Below are positions 35,501 to 50,500 of a DNA stretch of 64,000 bases, piece by piece. The position numbers were made by a program, and so were the translations under genes. Origin of the DNA: Siphlonurus alternatus (lineage: Eukaryota; Arthropoda; Insecta; Ephemeroptera; Siphlonuridae); NCBI GenBank assembly GCA_949825025.1, contig OX463779.1, forward strand, positions 21,062,816 to 21,126,815. The letters run 5' to 3'. Position 1 is the first letter of the stretch; each line of letters begins with the position of its first letter. The notes below the pieces were generated by a model. It saw only the letters and a program-made list of their open reading frames with translations. It ran no database searches and was not told where the DNA came from.

Positions 35501-38500
35501 ACCTTGATAAGCCTGTATTAAATGACTGTGAGATTCCATTTTCAAACACTGTTAAAAACCTTGGCTTAATTTTTGATAACACACTCTCGTGGAAACCTCA
35601 TGTTTCAAGTGTTAGTAAGAAAGTCTTTGCATCGCTAAATCAATTGTATAAGTTTCGTGCCAATACTCCTGTTGAAACACGTATAAGACTTGTTAATACA
35701 TTAATTTTACCTATTATTGATTATTGCGATGTTGTTTATTGTGATATTACTCAGGAAGTTGAATATAAGATTGAAAAATTACTTAATAATTGTATTAGAT
35801 ATATTTATGACCCTCGCAAATATGATCATGTATCTGAGTATTATCAACGTTTGTCGTGGCCGAGAATCAGCATTAGGCGTGACTACCATTTGTTGTGTTT
35901 TGTGTTTAAGATCTTACATGGTGATCAACCTGAATATCTTAGTGATTTGTTTACATTAATGAGAAATGTCCATAATAGAGCTACAAGGTCGCATGCGTAT
36001 TACTTGCAAGCTCCTAAAGCTAGTGGTGATTCATTCAGTGTCAAAGGTACTCGATTGTGGAACAAACTTCCTGCTGATATGTGTTGCATAGAATCGTTAA
36101 ATGTTTTTAAAACAAGTTTGCTAAAAAGTATGTTATAGATTTATACAATATGTATTAAATTTTAAATGTAAAACTGATTGGCGTATTTTTGATATTTTTT
36201 ATTCTTGTGATTTGAATTAATTTTTATATATTGTGATGTATTTAGAAGCAATTTTTTCTGTATATTATAAAAACATCAATAACTATTATATAATTATCTT
36301 ATCTAATGTCTCAGTTATTGTAATGTATTGTATTATATGATGTTTTGGGTTTAGTTGATAGGACTGTCTAGTCCTGACTACGCCTTTTTTTATAAATAAA
36401 GCCCTTTATTATTATTATTATTATAATATAAAGTTTACATAAAGCAATTGCACGTTTCAAAATCTCATTTATTTATAAAATGATGTTTCAACTTTTTTTA
36501 ACTCGCCGAGTATAATTTTTCTTCCCCCTCATCAATCCACACAGCACAGTTTGTTTCTAGAAGATAAGAAAGTACGATTGAGAAGAGAAAGAAAGGAGTG
36601 TCAAGCTAGACGTTTGTTAGGCTTATCGGTGACATACCTCACGTTTTCAACTTAATATAAAAATAAAATGACGTCTTATCAACATAGGGACTGCACCTGG
36701 CTTAACATTCCATTTACAAACTAGATTTTTTGAGACCCCAAGATGCGTAATAAACGTGCGTCATATAATTTTTTTTAAATCAAATTTATCAACCCAAAAT
36801 ATCTAATTTAAGATTTTTGTATTCAACTTCAAAATCTAATATTCTAATGCAGCACATCAAGATTCTAAAAACGTTATTTCCTTTGTGAATGTAATAAAAA
36901 AATGTGTCTTTGAAACTTTTTTTCTTGATTATATTTCTATAAATAATAAAAATAAAATTTAAAAACCTCTCGCGTACTTTCTTTACGAGGAAAAAAATAT
37001 AATTTTTCATAACTTATTTAATTAAAATTATAATTATGTAAGGACTTAATAATGAATAATTTAACTGATAAATATTATATAACATGCAATTGTATTAAAG
37101 GAATTAAGAAGATCATACTCAAAATGGTTTCTATAATAATTAAACTGCAGCTTACATAATCGCAGTGAAAGTGCACTCTGTCCTACTTTTTATGTCCTTT
37201 ATACCTAGCTTTTCAGTCAGCACAGATTATTATTAAAAACAAAACAAAAAGATCCATATACTTCCATAGCACCAAGTAGTGAGGCAAAATGGTGATTGTA
37301 CGTATTTTCTTTCCCTGCAGAAGGTTCCAATTTGTAAAAGATGATCGAGAGTGAAGTGACCCTTAGAGCTCCAAATAAATAACATCGAGAGACATTCATC
37401 AGCACCCTTTAAATTTAAAAATAATAAATGTATATGCTATAAAATTTGAAGTCGTAAATAAAAAGACTCCACACCGAAATTGCTCCGTGTGCGATGGTGC
37501 CTTGCCGGCCATGTGTGGCAGGAGACGCTGGTAGTAGTGGAGAACAGGTTGGTGTCCCAGGCGGTACCACGTGGTTGAGGGGAGGGGTGGGAGGGATCAG
37601 CTCTTGTGGTCGGCATTTCTGGTAAACCGACGACCTCCCCACCCACCTCACCAAATTAGCCACACATATCAATTTACGTCTTAACATCTACAATTAAGAG
37701 TAATTATAATAAATAAGTTTTCCCTGTCGTGTACGTGGGTACAAGTAGAATGCTATAGAAATTTAATAGTTTTCTAGTAAATGCTAAGTGAGTAATAGAG
37801 TTAAAAAAAATAGAGCAAATATATTAATTCATTATTAACTAATGAAACTTATTTTTAATTGCACTAATTGACTTTTAACTGTGGAACTCAAGCATGCATG
37901 ATAAACGTATATTCATCAAATTCTATACAATTTTATATTATTATACTATATTATATGTATATTAACTATATAATATGAATTATAAATTAATTTAGTTATG
38001 CACTGACAAAAAAATTAGATTATAGAAATTTTTAAAAAGGTTCCAAAGGAAAAAAGAACATGGTCATATAATTATGCATTAAATTTATAGTGCATGAATA
38101 TATATTTTTAATTTACAATTTTTTGTAATTATATAAAGAAAAAATAAGATAAAAAATATGAATTATAACTTTGATATCTGTGCTTTAATATCAAGACACT
38201 TATGAGTAAATTGATTTTTTTTTTTCCACTTATAATGATACTCAAGTGGGCTTGTATTTTAAATAATATGACCGCGGCCTCCCTGAAACACTTAACAACA
38301 TTAAGATAATGAATGGTTGCGTCGATCCACTCTCATGATGGGAAGGAACTCCTTTAAACGCAGCCTTCTGGGGGATATTCTTGAGGAGATCAGCTGGCAT
38401 ATACTTCCGGTCTAAATCGCGGCTATAAGGGGGTGTCCTCGTGTAGGGTGCTAGACCTAGACCCGGAGAAAGCACCCTTGCTGCACAGCCCCTCTGCAAA

Positions 38501-41500
38501 CAAACATTGCCTTGTTTCCGCCTGAGTCTCCCCTCCGTGTGGTCCAGACGCTCCCAGCATCCCGGCTCCTTGCATCTGCCGCCTCGTCAGAAGCCAGACA
38601 GCCACCTCGTCATCTCTTTGTTGCCGCACAATTAACCATCATATCAACAAAAACCATCAGAAGACACTTTTCTGAGTAATCCATGGGAAGAAACAAGTTG
38701 TTGCTTTGTAGAAGGAATAAAATCACAACGTAATTTTATAAGTCATTTTTATCTTTAATTACATGCTGAAATTTCAACACATGACAGTAAAAATATAAAT
38801 ATAACACAATCTTCTTACTTCGAAGTCAATCGTGGGCCAAGGGACATGAGAAAAAAAAAATCTCAATGTTTTTGTATAGTATTTAAAATTAATTAACAAC
38901 ACATAACGACATAACATGACATAACGTTGATTGAGTATTTTTTCAAATTAGTTAATTCGGCATGTTTGGCATGTCGTATAATTATAATATATTAAACTAA
39001 ATGCGGATCGTCTTGGCTGTCCATTATATTCGTCGAGCTGATGTATCAAGTCCCTGTATTACCCGCACATGTCCTTACCAGACTTTTTAATATTTGTCCA
39101 GCTGACTTTGTCTCTGGCTGATGGCCACGATTTAAACCCGGGAGAGACCCATGCATGGCCTTCAGGTGCGACAGATCTGACAGCCTGACTTCTGCTGTAG
39201 ATAATGGCCAGTAAAGTACCGTGTGTGTTCTATCAAACTGATAGAATATCTCAATATTTACCTTTAGATTCCTGTAATCAGTATAGTCTGCAGCATGCAA
39301 TAAGCGTATTATTCGATCTTCGTTTGCTTGCTTTTATCATCAGTGTCTTCAAAATTAATTCTAGTTAACGAATCTCATTAGAAAACATTAATTGTCAATG
39401 TTTTTTAATCAAGCAAACTGCATGACTTAAAGTAATAACACTTTTCTTTAATTAATAAATAACAAAAATTGCTCGAGTGCGATCCACCTTCCGACTTTAT
39501 CTCTCCATCAGTAAAGAATTATACTGTAATATATAGGATAGTTTACTTGAGAGGACAGAGATGAAGTCAACAAGTCAAGACGGTCAAGAAGAAAGAATTT
39601 AGAAACCCCGGAAATTTTCAAAAAATGACAAAATACATGGGAAATATAATATACACCCACATACCACCCGCCGCTTAATATGTCACCCCTCCCACACCTG
39701 GCCACTTCACCCTAGCTCCGATGTTTTGTTTTGACACGCCATACTTAAAAAAAAAAGAAATGCTCAATAATTTTTATATCCAGTTGTCGAATCAATAATC
39801 AATTAACTACTATCGATTGTGTTTGTTTGTTACTCTCACTTTCACGTAAACAAACTTTTTTTTTTTTTGTTTTTTTACAACAATGCTCACAGACATGAAG
39901 TAAGATCTAATATTAAAACACTGTTAATTTTTTTTTATCTTCCTTGCACGACAATGGAGCAGGATGTAGCCCTATATAGTCAGCTGGCAGATGCTATAAT
40001 AACTGACATCTGCGCAACGAATCAAATTCAAAACTATTATTATTATAAAATATAACCACTCGAAGCTACCTTTATCGTTTGTAATTTATCAAGTCAGTTA
40101 GGTAATAAATTCAACTTCACACGTAATAAAAGTAAATAAAAATATATGCTTTTGTAAATGTATAATATTTTTTTAATGTCTGCGAGTTGTTATTGGGAGG
40201 AATTTATTCGCAAAAATAAAAGAGCTCATATACTGACGAAAATAGCGGTGGTGGTCTCCTAAAAATAATGCACGTAGCGAATGAAGCGCCGCGTGTCGTC
40301 TAGCAAGTGTGCACGTGTTTGCGTGTATACGGCCCGTGCCCATGCTTCTGTTTCTCGACTTGGCCGATCTTCTCCTCTTCAAGTAGACCTACAAAAAACT
40401 CATGCTTCTCCGGCTTCTCCATACTACGTTTATTTATTCCTGCAAGCGTCGCTGGGTTGCCAAATGTGCCACCCCATTCATTTTACATACAATATTTTTT
40501 TATGACATATAATCATTGTAGCATGATTATAGCAGATCAAAAGTCATTGGACTTTAAAGCTGAAAAAGTTTTTTTAAGGGGGGTATGAATAGTTTCTTTG
40601 AAATTATTACGACTTTCTAAGTATAAAAATAATGTGATGTATCATCTACCACCTTAGTCCTTTTTTTATTTTCTATTTTAGAGTGGATATTAAATTTTAT
40701 AATTAAACGTAGCTGTTGAAAATTTATATTAAAAGTCTTTTGAATTTTTTTAAGTTAGTTATTTTTATATTATACTCCTTTTGTATGAATAAAAATGCTT
40801 GTTATTAATATAAAAGACAGTCTGGAAATTAAAAATTCCTTACATCTTTTTTATTATATCTGAGTTGCATCTTATTCTTCACACAAACGCAAACTGCATG
40901 CACAGTACAGTAAAGAAATGTAAATGCATATTGAAAGTACTTAAAACACTTTTATCTGTTGCTATATTATAATAATATTTTTTTTTATTTGATCTCACTA
41001 TATTTGGAAACTACATTATTGCAGAAATCATAAATATATATAATGACAATTTACACCTTCAGATGTAAAAGATCCTTTGACATAGTAAACTTGTTTTTCC
41101 AATGCCATATGTTGTTTTATTATATAAAAGCATATTATAATATAGAAATATAGTAAGTTGCTTATAAATAAATAATGTAATATAGCTTTTATAGACTGGC
41201 AATGTGCCATATCACACTTGTTTGTACCATTTATGGAGTATAAAATTAACACTGCATGCTGTGAAACAGAAGTAAGATTGTTTACGCACACACTGCTTCC
41301 TTAAAGAAAATTAATGCTAATCAGTCTCACATGAAAGGTGTCCATTTAACAATTCTATACGTACTCCATCTTCATCATGCACTGCATGCCATGTTCACCA
41401 TCATATCAACCCTCCTTACCAAGCACGGAACAAACTTCTGCATGACTTAATTAAAACTATAATCTCAAATCAGGTGATCAGATCATATATTTTCCTACTT

Positions 41501-44500
41501 TTAATTGAATTTTTTTTATTTTTTTATTAATTTTATAAAATTTATTATTGAATTTGCAATATTTTAGCTACAATATCATATCAAAAATGTAAGATTATTG
41601 TAAAACAGCACACCTACCTATTAGGCTTCCGGCCTTAGGACAGCATTGTTATTTTTTATCAATAAAAATATTAAAAAAAATATCAAATAAGAAATTTAAA
41701 GCAAAATATATTATAATTATTAATTATAAAATCGGTTAGTAATTTTTGTCGAGAATAAATTGCAATATTTGTGCATGTGTGAATGATTAATATATGATTG
41801 TATATGTATTTGATGTATAATGCAGTTACTCATACAATTTGCAATGCAGTTCACAATACATATATATTTATAATATTTAATTATTTATTTATTTTAGAAC
41901 GATTGGCAATTTAATTCACAGTTAATTTCCGGATGATTACGATGTCACTATGCATACGCCGATCATCATGCAGTACGTATGACCGTTGAAACATACATAG
42001 TATAATATGTACTGTACATGATAAATATATAGCTCATAGTACAGCAAGTGCATGCTGAGGCACTTGATAAAATACGACGTGTGAAGTCCCACCCCCACGT
42101 ACAGTACGTGGGTAGTTGAGGAAGTTATAGACGAGGAGAAGTATAATATAGTAATATCGCATCGACTGCAGGCTTCATGAGCGGCGGCGCAGCAAGTACC
42201 GACTTTATTCAGAGAGGGAGAGTACGCGCAAGCCCGCAGACATTTCCGGTCTGCCCGTTTAATGAACCGCTTCCAAGTCGGAGTGCAAAGCTATAAGCTA
42301 TAACAACATATTATACACTTTGAACTAAAGAAAATAAAAGATTACGTCACTGAAGATTGTCGTTGTCAACCTTATATATATAATAATTCAGGTTGAGAAG
42401 GAAGGTGATCTTTAAGATGAATTTACTTTTGTCAAGTTTAGCTACTTTTATAATATAACATTATTCTATTACATCATTCTTTATAATAAAACTCTAATGG
42501 TCACCATTCATATCTCAAATGTCTGTATATGTAAAAGCTACTGTGTTACTACTGAACACTATAATACTTAATCATCTTTAAACCAAGGTCATATACCAAT
42601 TGCAAGTAATTAAATGTGAAATATATTATAATATAAAAAAATAATACAATGTTAGTCACTTATTGTACAAGCACATAATAAAAAAAAAATAAGTAAGAGA
42701 GTGGATGATTGATTGTGATTCACCTTACTGGCGCCTGGTGCTCGATTTACTTGAATGACTCACCACTCATGGCGACGAGGTCCACATGGCGCGTCCAATT
42801 GATTTTATTAGCAGACACGTGAGGTACCGTTAACTGTAATGGTACTGGTGGGTACGTACATCGATCTCCCCACCAATGACATCATCACAGGGCTAGTTTT
42901 TATCCCCATATTGTATGGAACCGCAGGCGGGCAAGTAGCTAAATGACACTTCACTTAACTTCTTGCTGTGATAAATTTCTGCAACATATCATCCACTCCC
43001 GACTATGTCACATGATACCATCCATTTATATCAATTTCTATTAATTCAAAATTATTTTATATATATTTTTATAAATTGCTATTAAAATAATTTTATTATA
43101 TTACAGTATTATAATAATAAAAGAATTTGATATCACTTATAAAAAAAATATCATTTTATTTTTAATTTATTATTCGTCAAGTTTATAAAAAAATGTTTAT
43201 GAGAAGTCAAATGATATGAAAGGCCTTGTATTATAATTTTTCATTTTATGATCTCACTTACATTCAATTAAAAACTTTTTTTATTTTAATTAAGTAATAC
43301 CAACATTACTAATTGTCTACACAACAGGGCGCGGTGATTGAACATCGTCATTGGCGAACAGCCTTGTACTTAGGGTGTAGTCCGTATTATGTTCTGAACG
43401 TTCGGAACCTTCGATTTGGCGTCCCGTAATTATGTTCTGAATGTTCAGAACCATTTCCGAGGTTACCCGAAGTGAGTCAGCTGACTTCAAAAAAGAGGTT
43501 CCGAGTGTTGCGAACTTTTCCTCCGAACCATCGGAACTAGAGTCAGCTGATCACAATTTTTTGGGGGAAATTTGAAAAGTACGTAACAAACCTGTGCAAC
43601 CTACGTGATAACTGTTTGATTTGAGGTAAATTTTTGCTTAATTGGTGATCAATAACTGTTACGTGAGTTTTATGTTAAAATTTCTGAAGCCAGTGAACAG
43701 TTCTCTCTTTTTCGTATTTTTTTTTAAACTGATGCGTATTACCGCGAAAAAGATGTTCTTAAAGTGGTCCGTTATCTGATGTTCTGAAGTCAATGTTTTT
43801 GTTCAGAGTCGGTCCGTAATCACTCATATGTTCTGAACGTTCGGAACCTAATACGGACTACACCCTTAGTGTGAAGGTGACCGGACAGCCCCTCCCAGCC
43901 AGGCTGTTCGTGACTAGACCAGACAAACTGCTTGTTTACTCGCGATAGTTTGTAGGCTAGACCAAACGTAAGATCAGAATTAACTTTTTTATGGCAGTCA
44001 AATAATTGATTTTTATTACAGTATATAGTAAACTTTAGTTATAACACTTATGATAGTAGCTATAAATCATTATATTTTTTTATAACGTTTGTAAGACATC
44101 AGCAGGACAAGGCTGAGTAGAACTAAAAAAAATATATAATATATTTATAAAATAATGAGCAAAGATAGACATTTCAGCTGTATTTATTTATATTATTATC
44201 ATGTGTATCTTCAGTGATGTGTAACTTCATTTATCTCCTAATTAATGTTGTTAATCTTATATCAAACAGCTTATTTTTTAAATTGTGAAATTTCTTATTG
44301 TGTCTTTATTTAATTGAGTCTTATATACTATTATTTATTTTAGTATTACACCGTCTATTATTACGAGTTGTATGCATATGCATATAATATTTTGATTTAA
44401 AAAAAGTGTTTCGCTTTTTTTTATTTATGTATTGAATAGAATCACTGAAATCACGTTAAATTGTCCTCTTTCTATATAGCATTATTACTTAGAATCTTTG

Positions 44501-47500
44501 TTTCACCTCTTCGTCTGTATATACATCGCAGATTTAAAATTTAAAAATTCTTGTAATTATTAGGACAGACTAAAGAACTCTGACAATTGTAAAAGCAACA
44601 GGTTTACAAATTAAATTTACGTAACCTGATGATCGTTTAGCAATAATAAAGAAGAACTTATATATAATATCTCGGACCTGACGAGAACACGCGAGATTGG
44701 ACGACCTTGACCGATGACGTCATCACATTAATCTCAAATTATCTAATAAATATTCATAAACATAATGCACTTAATAACATAATGTAAATTGACTATATAT
44801 AGCAAATATAATAATAACATTATTAAAGTAACAGATTAGCATAAATAAAAGGAAATTTAGTTAATGCATGGTTATGATTTTTAACAAAATTATATAGTAG
44901 GTGTACGGGCACTAGACAGTTTGCTTTGTTATTGATGTAATTATAGCTTCCGTGGGTAGCAGCAATATTTACGTTTTTTGTGGGCGTGTTACGACGCCGT
45001 CGTTCTGAAACCCCGCGCTTGCAAATTATTGTGCCTCAGCAGTACTGCTCTAACCTATATACTATTGCTTTTATAAACGTATGTCTCACAGTATAAACTT
45101 ATGTTAAATTATGAATGTAACATGCAATACTTACATACTTACGATCTATAATAATTTTTACGTTTTTGTGGTTTTTGTTATCCTCTTTTGACATAATTAT
45201 CATGAAAACTTATTGACGCATGAGGAAACTAACACGGGAAGTAAAAAATGACACAAATAAAAAAAAGGTAGATGCATGCGCTTCTAAGAGCTTTGCGTGC
45301 TATCGATGCCCACACCTTTTTATGTGAAATTTCTACATATGAACCGGATGTTTTGAATTATATCTGTCAACATATTCAATTATGCAATACCTGGAAAGCA
45401 TTTTTTAGTAGAAAAGTACATATATGTATGTTATATATATTTTACGTTCTACCCACTATTCCAAAAATAAAAAAAGCGGGGATTTTAACTCAATTTTAAG
45501 ACTGAAGTTTCTAATTTAAGCTCTCTGCATGAATATATGCGATACCTTATGGGCGAGGCCCATTGTTATGACGGTGTGAGTATAGATGTCTGGTATATCT
45601 GCTACCGCGTGATTTGGAAGGGCTTCTGTGATGCGACAAAGCCTCATCACGCATATCCGGCCCTCCCCACGACCCACCCGCCCAACGCCCGCAAAGAAAG
45701 ACCGTGTCACCACGCAAATCATCAACCTAAAAGGTGCTTTTACATGAGCGATGGCATCGAAACAACGTATGTTTTTTTTTTTTTTTTTTTTACATGAAAG
45801 TCATGTTTCCCAGATGAATTGGCCGTGTTGCAACGACAATAGCACGTTTCAATTACAAAAATCACGGTGTCGACTAAAATGATCAACATAATATTAATAT
45901 CGTATCGCTCTAAAAGAATTACATGTGCATCCTCCTTTAAGTAGCGAAAACCAAGGGTCACTTGAAACAGGATTTGTTTATGAGCTCTTCAATTGGTGAC
46001 AGATAAATTAATTGTAAGTTACTGTTCAATTACACAGCGACTTTCTTATACTTCTTATATTTATGTATTTAAAATATACACAACATGCTTCCTTATATTT
46101 TTTGTCATCAAGATGATGATTTGAACCTTCATAAGTCTGAGCATATAATTTGTATGGGTGCATACAATTCTTATCTCTTGTTTCATTTTCGTTACTGATA
46201 TATGCTGCTTGATTATAATAATTACTTGTGTAAAAGTATCAAATTTATATAACGTTTGCAACTAAAACTTTTTTTTACATAATTAAATTATAAATAGAAA
46301 ATAATTAATGGTCTCGTATTTTTATAGAAAATAACTTCTTGTAGGAAATCTTATACTTTGTCTAAAATAAATTTTGTGAATATCAAAATTCACTCATCGC
46401 TCTCATTAGTAAACAAGGTTCATTTTTAGTGAATTTATATGTAAAGTATTATATAACAAAAAAACTGCATGACGTAATTTTTTTAGCAGACACAAAAGAG
46501 TGTTCGTGTCAGCGGCTGCTCACAATTTCCGCAACACATTGTCAGTCTGACACAATCGAACGTGGGCCTTCAAAACATTCTGCATGGGAAAGTTGAATTT
46601 TAATCACTTGCTGCATTGGTGGAAGTCTACCTCTGCAATCTACCTGCTGATAACAATTGTGACCAAGGAAGAAGAAAAAAATGCTGCAGATAAAAGCTGT
46701 ATGAAAAAATTGAAATATCGTACGTAGTACGTTGATTTTTTTTATGGTTCAATAGTATTTTATTTTACGAGTAGAACTTTATTATTTATATTTAAAAAAA
46801 ATATATATATGAAGAATATACGAGTGTGTTATTAAATAAATTAAGCATAAATGTACCATGCATGACTACCATTGCGTAACTAATCAAAGTTGAATAAAAA
46901 TAATGAAGGGGTGTATATTTTGCATCTGTGAAAAAGGAAATGTGCATTTGCAAAAAAAATATTTTATAATACTATTAACCTGTCTAATTATTATACGATT
47001 CACCCTCTTTTGTAAGTGGGTTTTGTCTGACTGGTACGGAGCGATTAGTGAGAAGAGCTTTGCTATCAACAGCGTTAGTTAGTAGTTTCAATGTTTGGGA
47101 TTGATGGGCGGAAGTGACCGGCGGCGGCACCGACTTCCGACTGCGGCACTGTGGCTGGTCACCGCCCCCGCCTTCCGCCCCCGCCGCTTCTTGCAGCTGT
47201 TTTGTGATTGGAGAAAATTGGCTCTCTGGTGCTTGCCCTCGCGTGCTGCTATGGGGTAGTGATACCACGGGGGGTTAGTGACCAGGGGCATGATTAGCTG
47301 AGGTGTTGTCGATTATCGTGTGAGGGGTGATCCCTTATATTAACAAAACGTGTCAGTGGTGTGGCAGAAATACTGCAGTATTTACAAGCATTTGAAGTCA
47401 ATTAATATCCTGTAAAATTATTACTTTTGAGATTAGAATTATTATAAGGGAAATAATATAATTATGTTACAACTTCTTGTCTTTTTAGACAAAATGTAAT

Positions 47501-50500
47501 GTTAATTTATATATTGTTAGCCAGAAAGCATGATGCATAATAGCACCTGCAAATTAAAAAACATCGGCCTGAAGAATTCTTATTTTTATAAGAAGCTATA
47601 AATTTATAGACTTTTACTCGGTCAACACAGATTTTTGAAAAGCACATTTATAAAGTATTCAATAGTATCCATAGGTAAATTAACTAAATTTTTCTTTCCA
47701 TATATCTGCCAATAAAACTATGTTTTGTTAGGATCGGAAGAAATTTACTTTGATGTAGAAATTTTACAGCAAAAAAGGCCTGCAGTTTTTTCACCCTTTA
47801 TTGGCAACTTCAAGATAATTATGTTGCTTTTTTTACTATAGTCTCAAATTCATTCGTTACAGTTTTTGTCCGGATGTCAGAGGTCAAAAGGTTACTCGAA
47901 GTTGCTAGTGAGGGTCTGGATGAGCACCGCGAGATTATTTCTGTCGCTACGTACTGGCTCGGTGCTCATGAAGACGTTCGTCACCGGCAAAATGTATCAA
48001 GTGAAATCTCTAACTATTAATACACTTATTCCTCTAAAAGAATAAATGCCTATTTATTATTATTATTATTTTTTTTTTTGCTTGCATACAGGGTGGGTGT
48101 ATGTCAGTGAGTCATGAAATATTTTATACACTTCACGTTTTTGTTTTTTTTTAGAATTAAAGAGAAATAAAAAATAGGAATGATATATTTTCTGTTTATT
48201 AAACAATTTAATATTTCTTTCATCCTGCAATAAAAATGTATATATATTTTTTAAAAAATCTGCATGACATATTGCGTTTTTTTTTTTTAAGGTTTTGCAA
48301 ATATATTTCTTTCCCACGTTCCACTTTAATTTGCAAACATTAAATTATGAAACTCAAATATTTTTATGAGAAGTAATTTTTTTCCCTCAGAAGTTATGAG
48401 AAGCTACCAAGAAAACTAATTTATTTTTATATTTTTTTATATGCATACATCATCTTTTTTCGATCGTTAAGTGTTGATTGATCCTGGACCGGAAAGGTCC
48501 AGTTTGAACAAGTATAGAGGGATAGAATCAAAGACATAGAGAAATAGGAGGAGTGTCTGGTGGTCCAGGAATAGTTCGCACGTGTGACGTCACTTCCGCA
48601 ATGACGTCACTGTTCATTCACAAGTAGGTGCTGCACGTATTGTGGGTGTCGGGACGCATGCTAATATGAGGGAAGAGGAACCGAGGGGTCTTGCTAAAGT
48701 TCATGGCTTGCCACACTAATGGTGTAAATTAACGGTTGTTAAGATTATTTCAACGTTATGGAAGTCACGTTCTCTATTAATTGTGTTTCATTATTTTTAT
48801 ATTGTTCGCTGTCTTTGATTTCTTGACATAAGTTATGACAAGGGTTTAACGATTTTTTTTAATCGGTAATAAATTAAATTATACTTCAGTGACATTAACA
48901 ATACAGTTTTAAGCAGTATTTAAGCATTCATTACAAAAGTTAAGTTATACTATAAGTTATTCATATAACACAGCTAGTTATAGACTATAACTAGCTGTGT
49001 TATATGAATAATACTTTTTACTTAAAATGCATTAATAATATTATTATACTTACTATAATATGCATTTAATTATTTGATGTAATTAAAGTTAAATTAATTT
49101 TGATTATAGTGCATAAAAAATAGAAATTGTAATTTAACTAAAAAAATAAAGAGGAAATAAGGTAGAAAAATCTAGTATGATTCAAGGTAACAAAATAATA
49201 CAATGTATTGTCAATACTGATCGCTGCAAAGAGGAAAACTCATCTCAAGACCAAACTTGACAAGTTTGTAGTGGATGACCATTATTAACATGCTGCAATC
49301 TATTCATACACATTTATGTTTATTATACGTAGAGGTTGCTTTAAAATATTGAAAACAAGAACGAGAGAAAGATAAAATAAAAACAGAAGCTATAAAATAT
49401 AAATATACATTTAGCACTATTTTTCCTTTATTTCTCTCTTTTTCTTATGAAAAATAGCATCCAATCTGTGAATCTGATCACCTGCAGAATTGTGTTCCCG
49501 TCGCGCCGTTGCGTGCAGGCAACCAGTCGAGCATTGACGTAGTGCGGGCTGCATCCTGAGTTTCGCAGGGGCTTGTTTTCTGAGCAGCTTTCCGTGTGTT
49601 TCGACTGTTTCGAGGCACATACGTACGAATTCACTCAAAATATGACATTTCAAAAAATTCTGGCAAATGTCTTGGATGTCTCATAATAGACTAAGGCATA
49701 CAGTTTAAAAAAAAATGTAGGACATTTTCTTAGACAGAGATACATAGTATAATATGACGTGACAGCTTCAGGCAGGAAAGTTTTTTTTTCATGCATTAAT
49801 TATGATTATTATGAAAGTTGCATAAGACCAACAAGTTTATTTTTAACATTGCGTGATGATACTTTCAATTTTATGACGTCACAAGATACTTATTAATGTA
49901 GTGTGGATATAGCTATATAGATCTCGTAGACATATCATATTGATATTGCTACAAAAGAACTCACACAATATATAGATCTCGTAGACATATCATATTGATA
50001 TTGCTACAAAAGAACTCACACAATCTAGATAGTCACAAATAAACGTATCTTTTAGTTTGTGAAGTCCATGTACTCACTTTAATTATGGCAATTAATAAAA
50101 TATATGCAATATATATATATATATATATATATGTATAGTTGTGAACATCTATTGCAAACAAAAATAAAGTTGCAATAGATGTTCACAATTCTGGATTTAT
50201 GGAAAATAGTTCTATGTATCAAACAGCCAAAATTTATGATTTTTTACCAAATAGTCTTACAAATATAGCTAATCCCAATTCTTTTAAAAACATGTTGAAG
50301 AAGATTTTAATTAATAAGGAGTATTATTCAGTTAAATCTTTTTTTAGTAGTAAATTACCAGAAAATATTGTATTGAGTTAGTTTATTTGGCATGAAAATT
50401 GTTAAACGATTAATAATTTATTAGATAGTTTGTGTATTTGTCATGTCCTTGTATATAATTATGTGTTTATTTAATATTAGTTTTATATTTTATAATAAGT

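Larger units (their letters stand above)
43869..50138 (+). other. Mmp intron 1, last large part
   Basis: No exon is recognised. It holds four TGACGTCA palindromes (44715, 48585, 48602, 49874), a GC-rich patch at 47090-47290, a 55-bp palindrome at 48957-49011 and a short tandem duplication at 49914-50023. Confidence 0.55.

Noticed and set aside
38423..38629. Minus frame in a GC-rich patch
   Set aside because: Two overlapping frames are equally open, as expected from base composition; no family match.
45516..45797. Frames on both strands
   Set aside because: Composition-driven; the plus frame ends in a poly-T run.
50139..50188. MicroRNA precursor
   Set aside because: The 19-bp stem and 12-base loop are too short, and the hairpin sits at a LINE junction.
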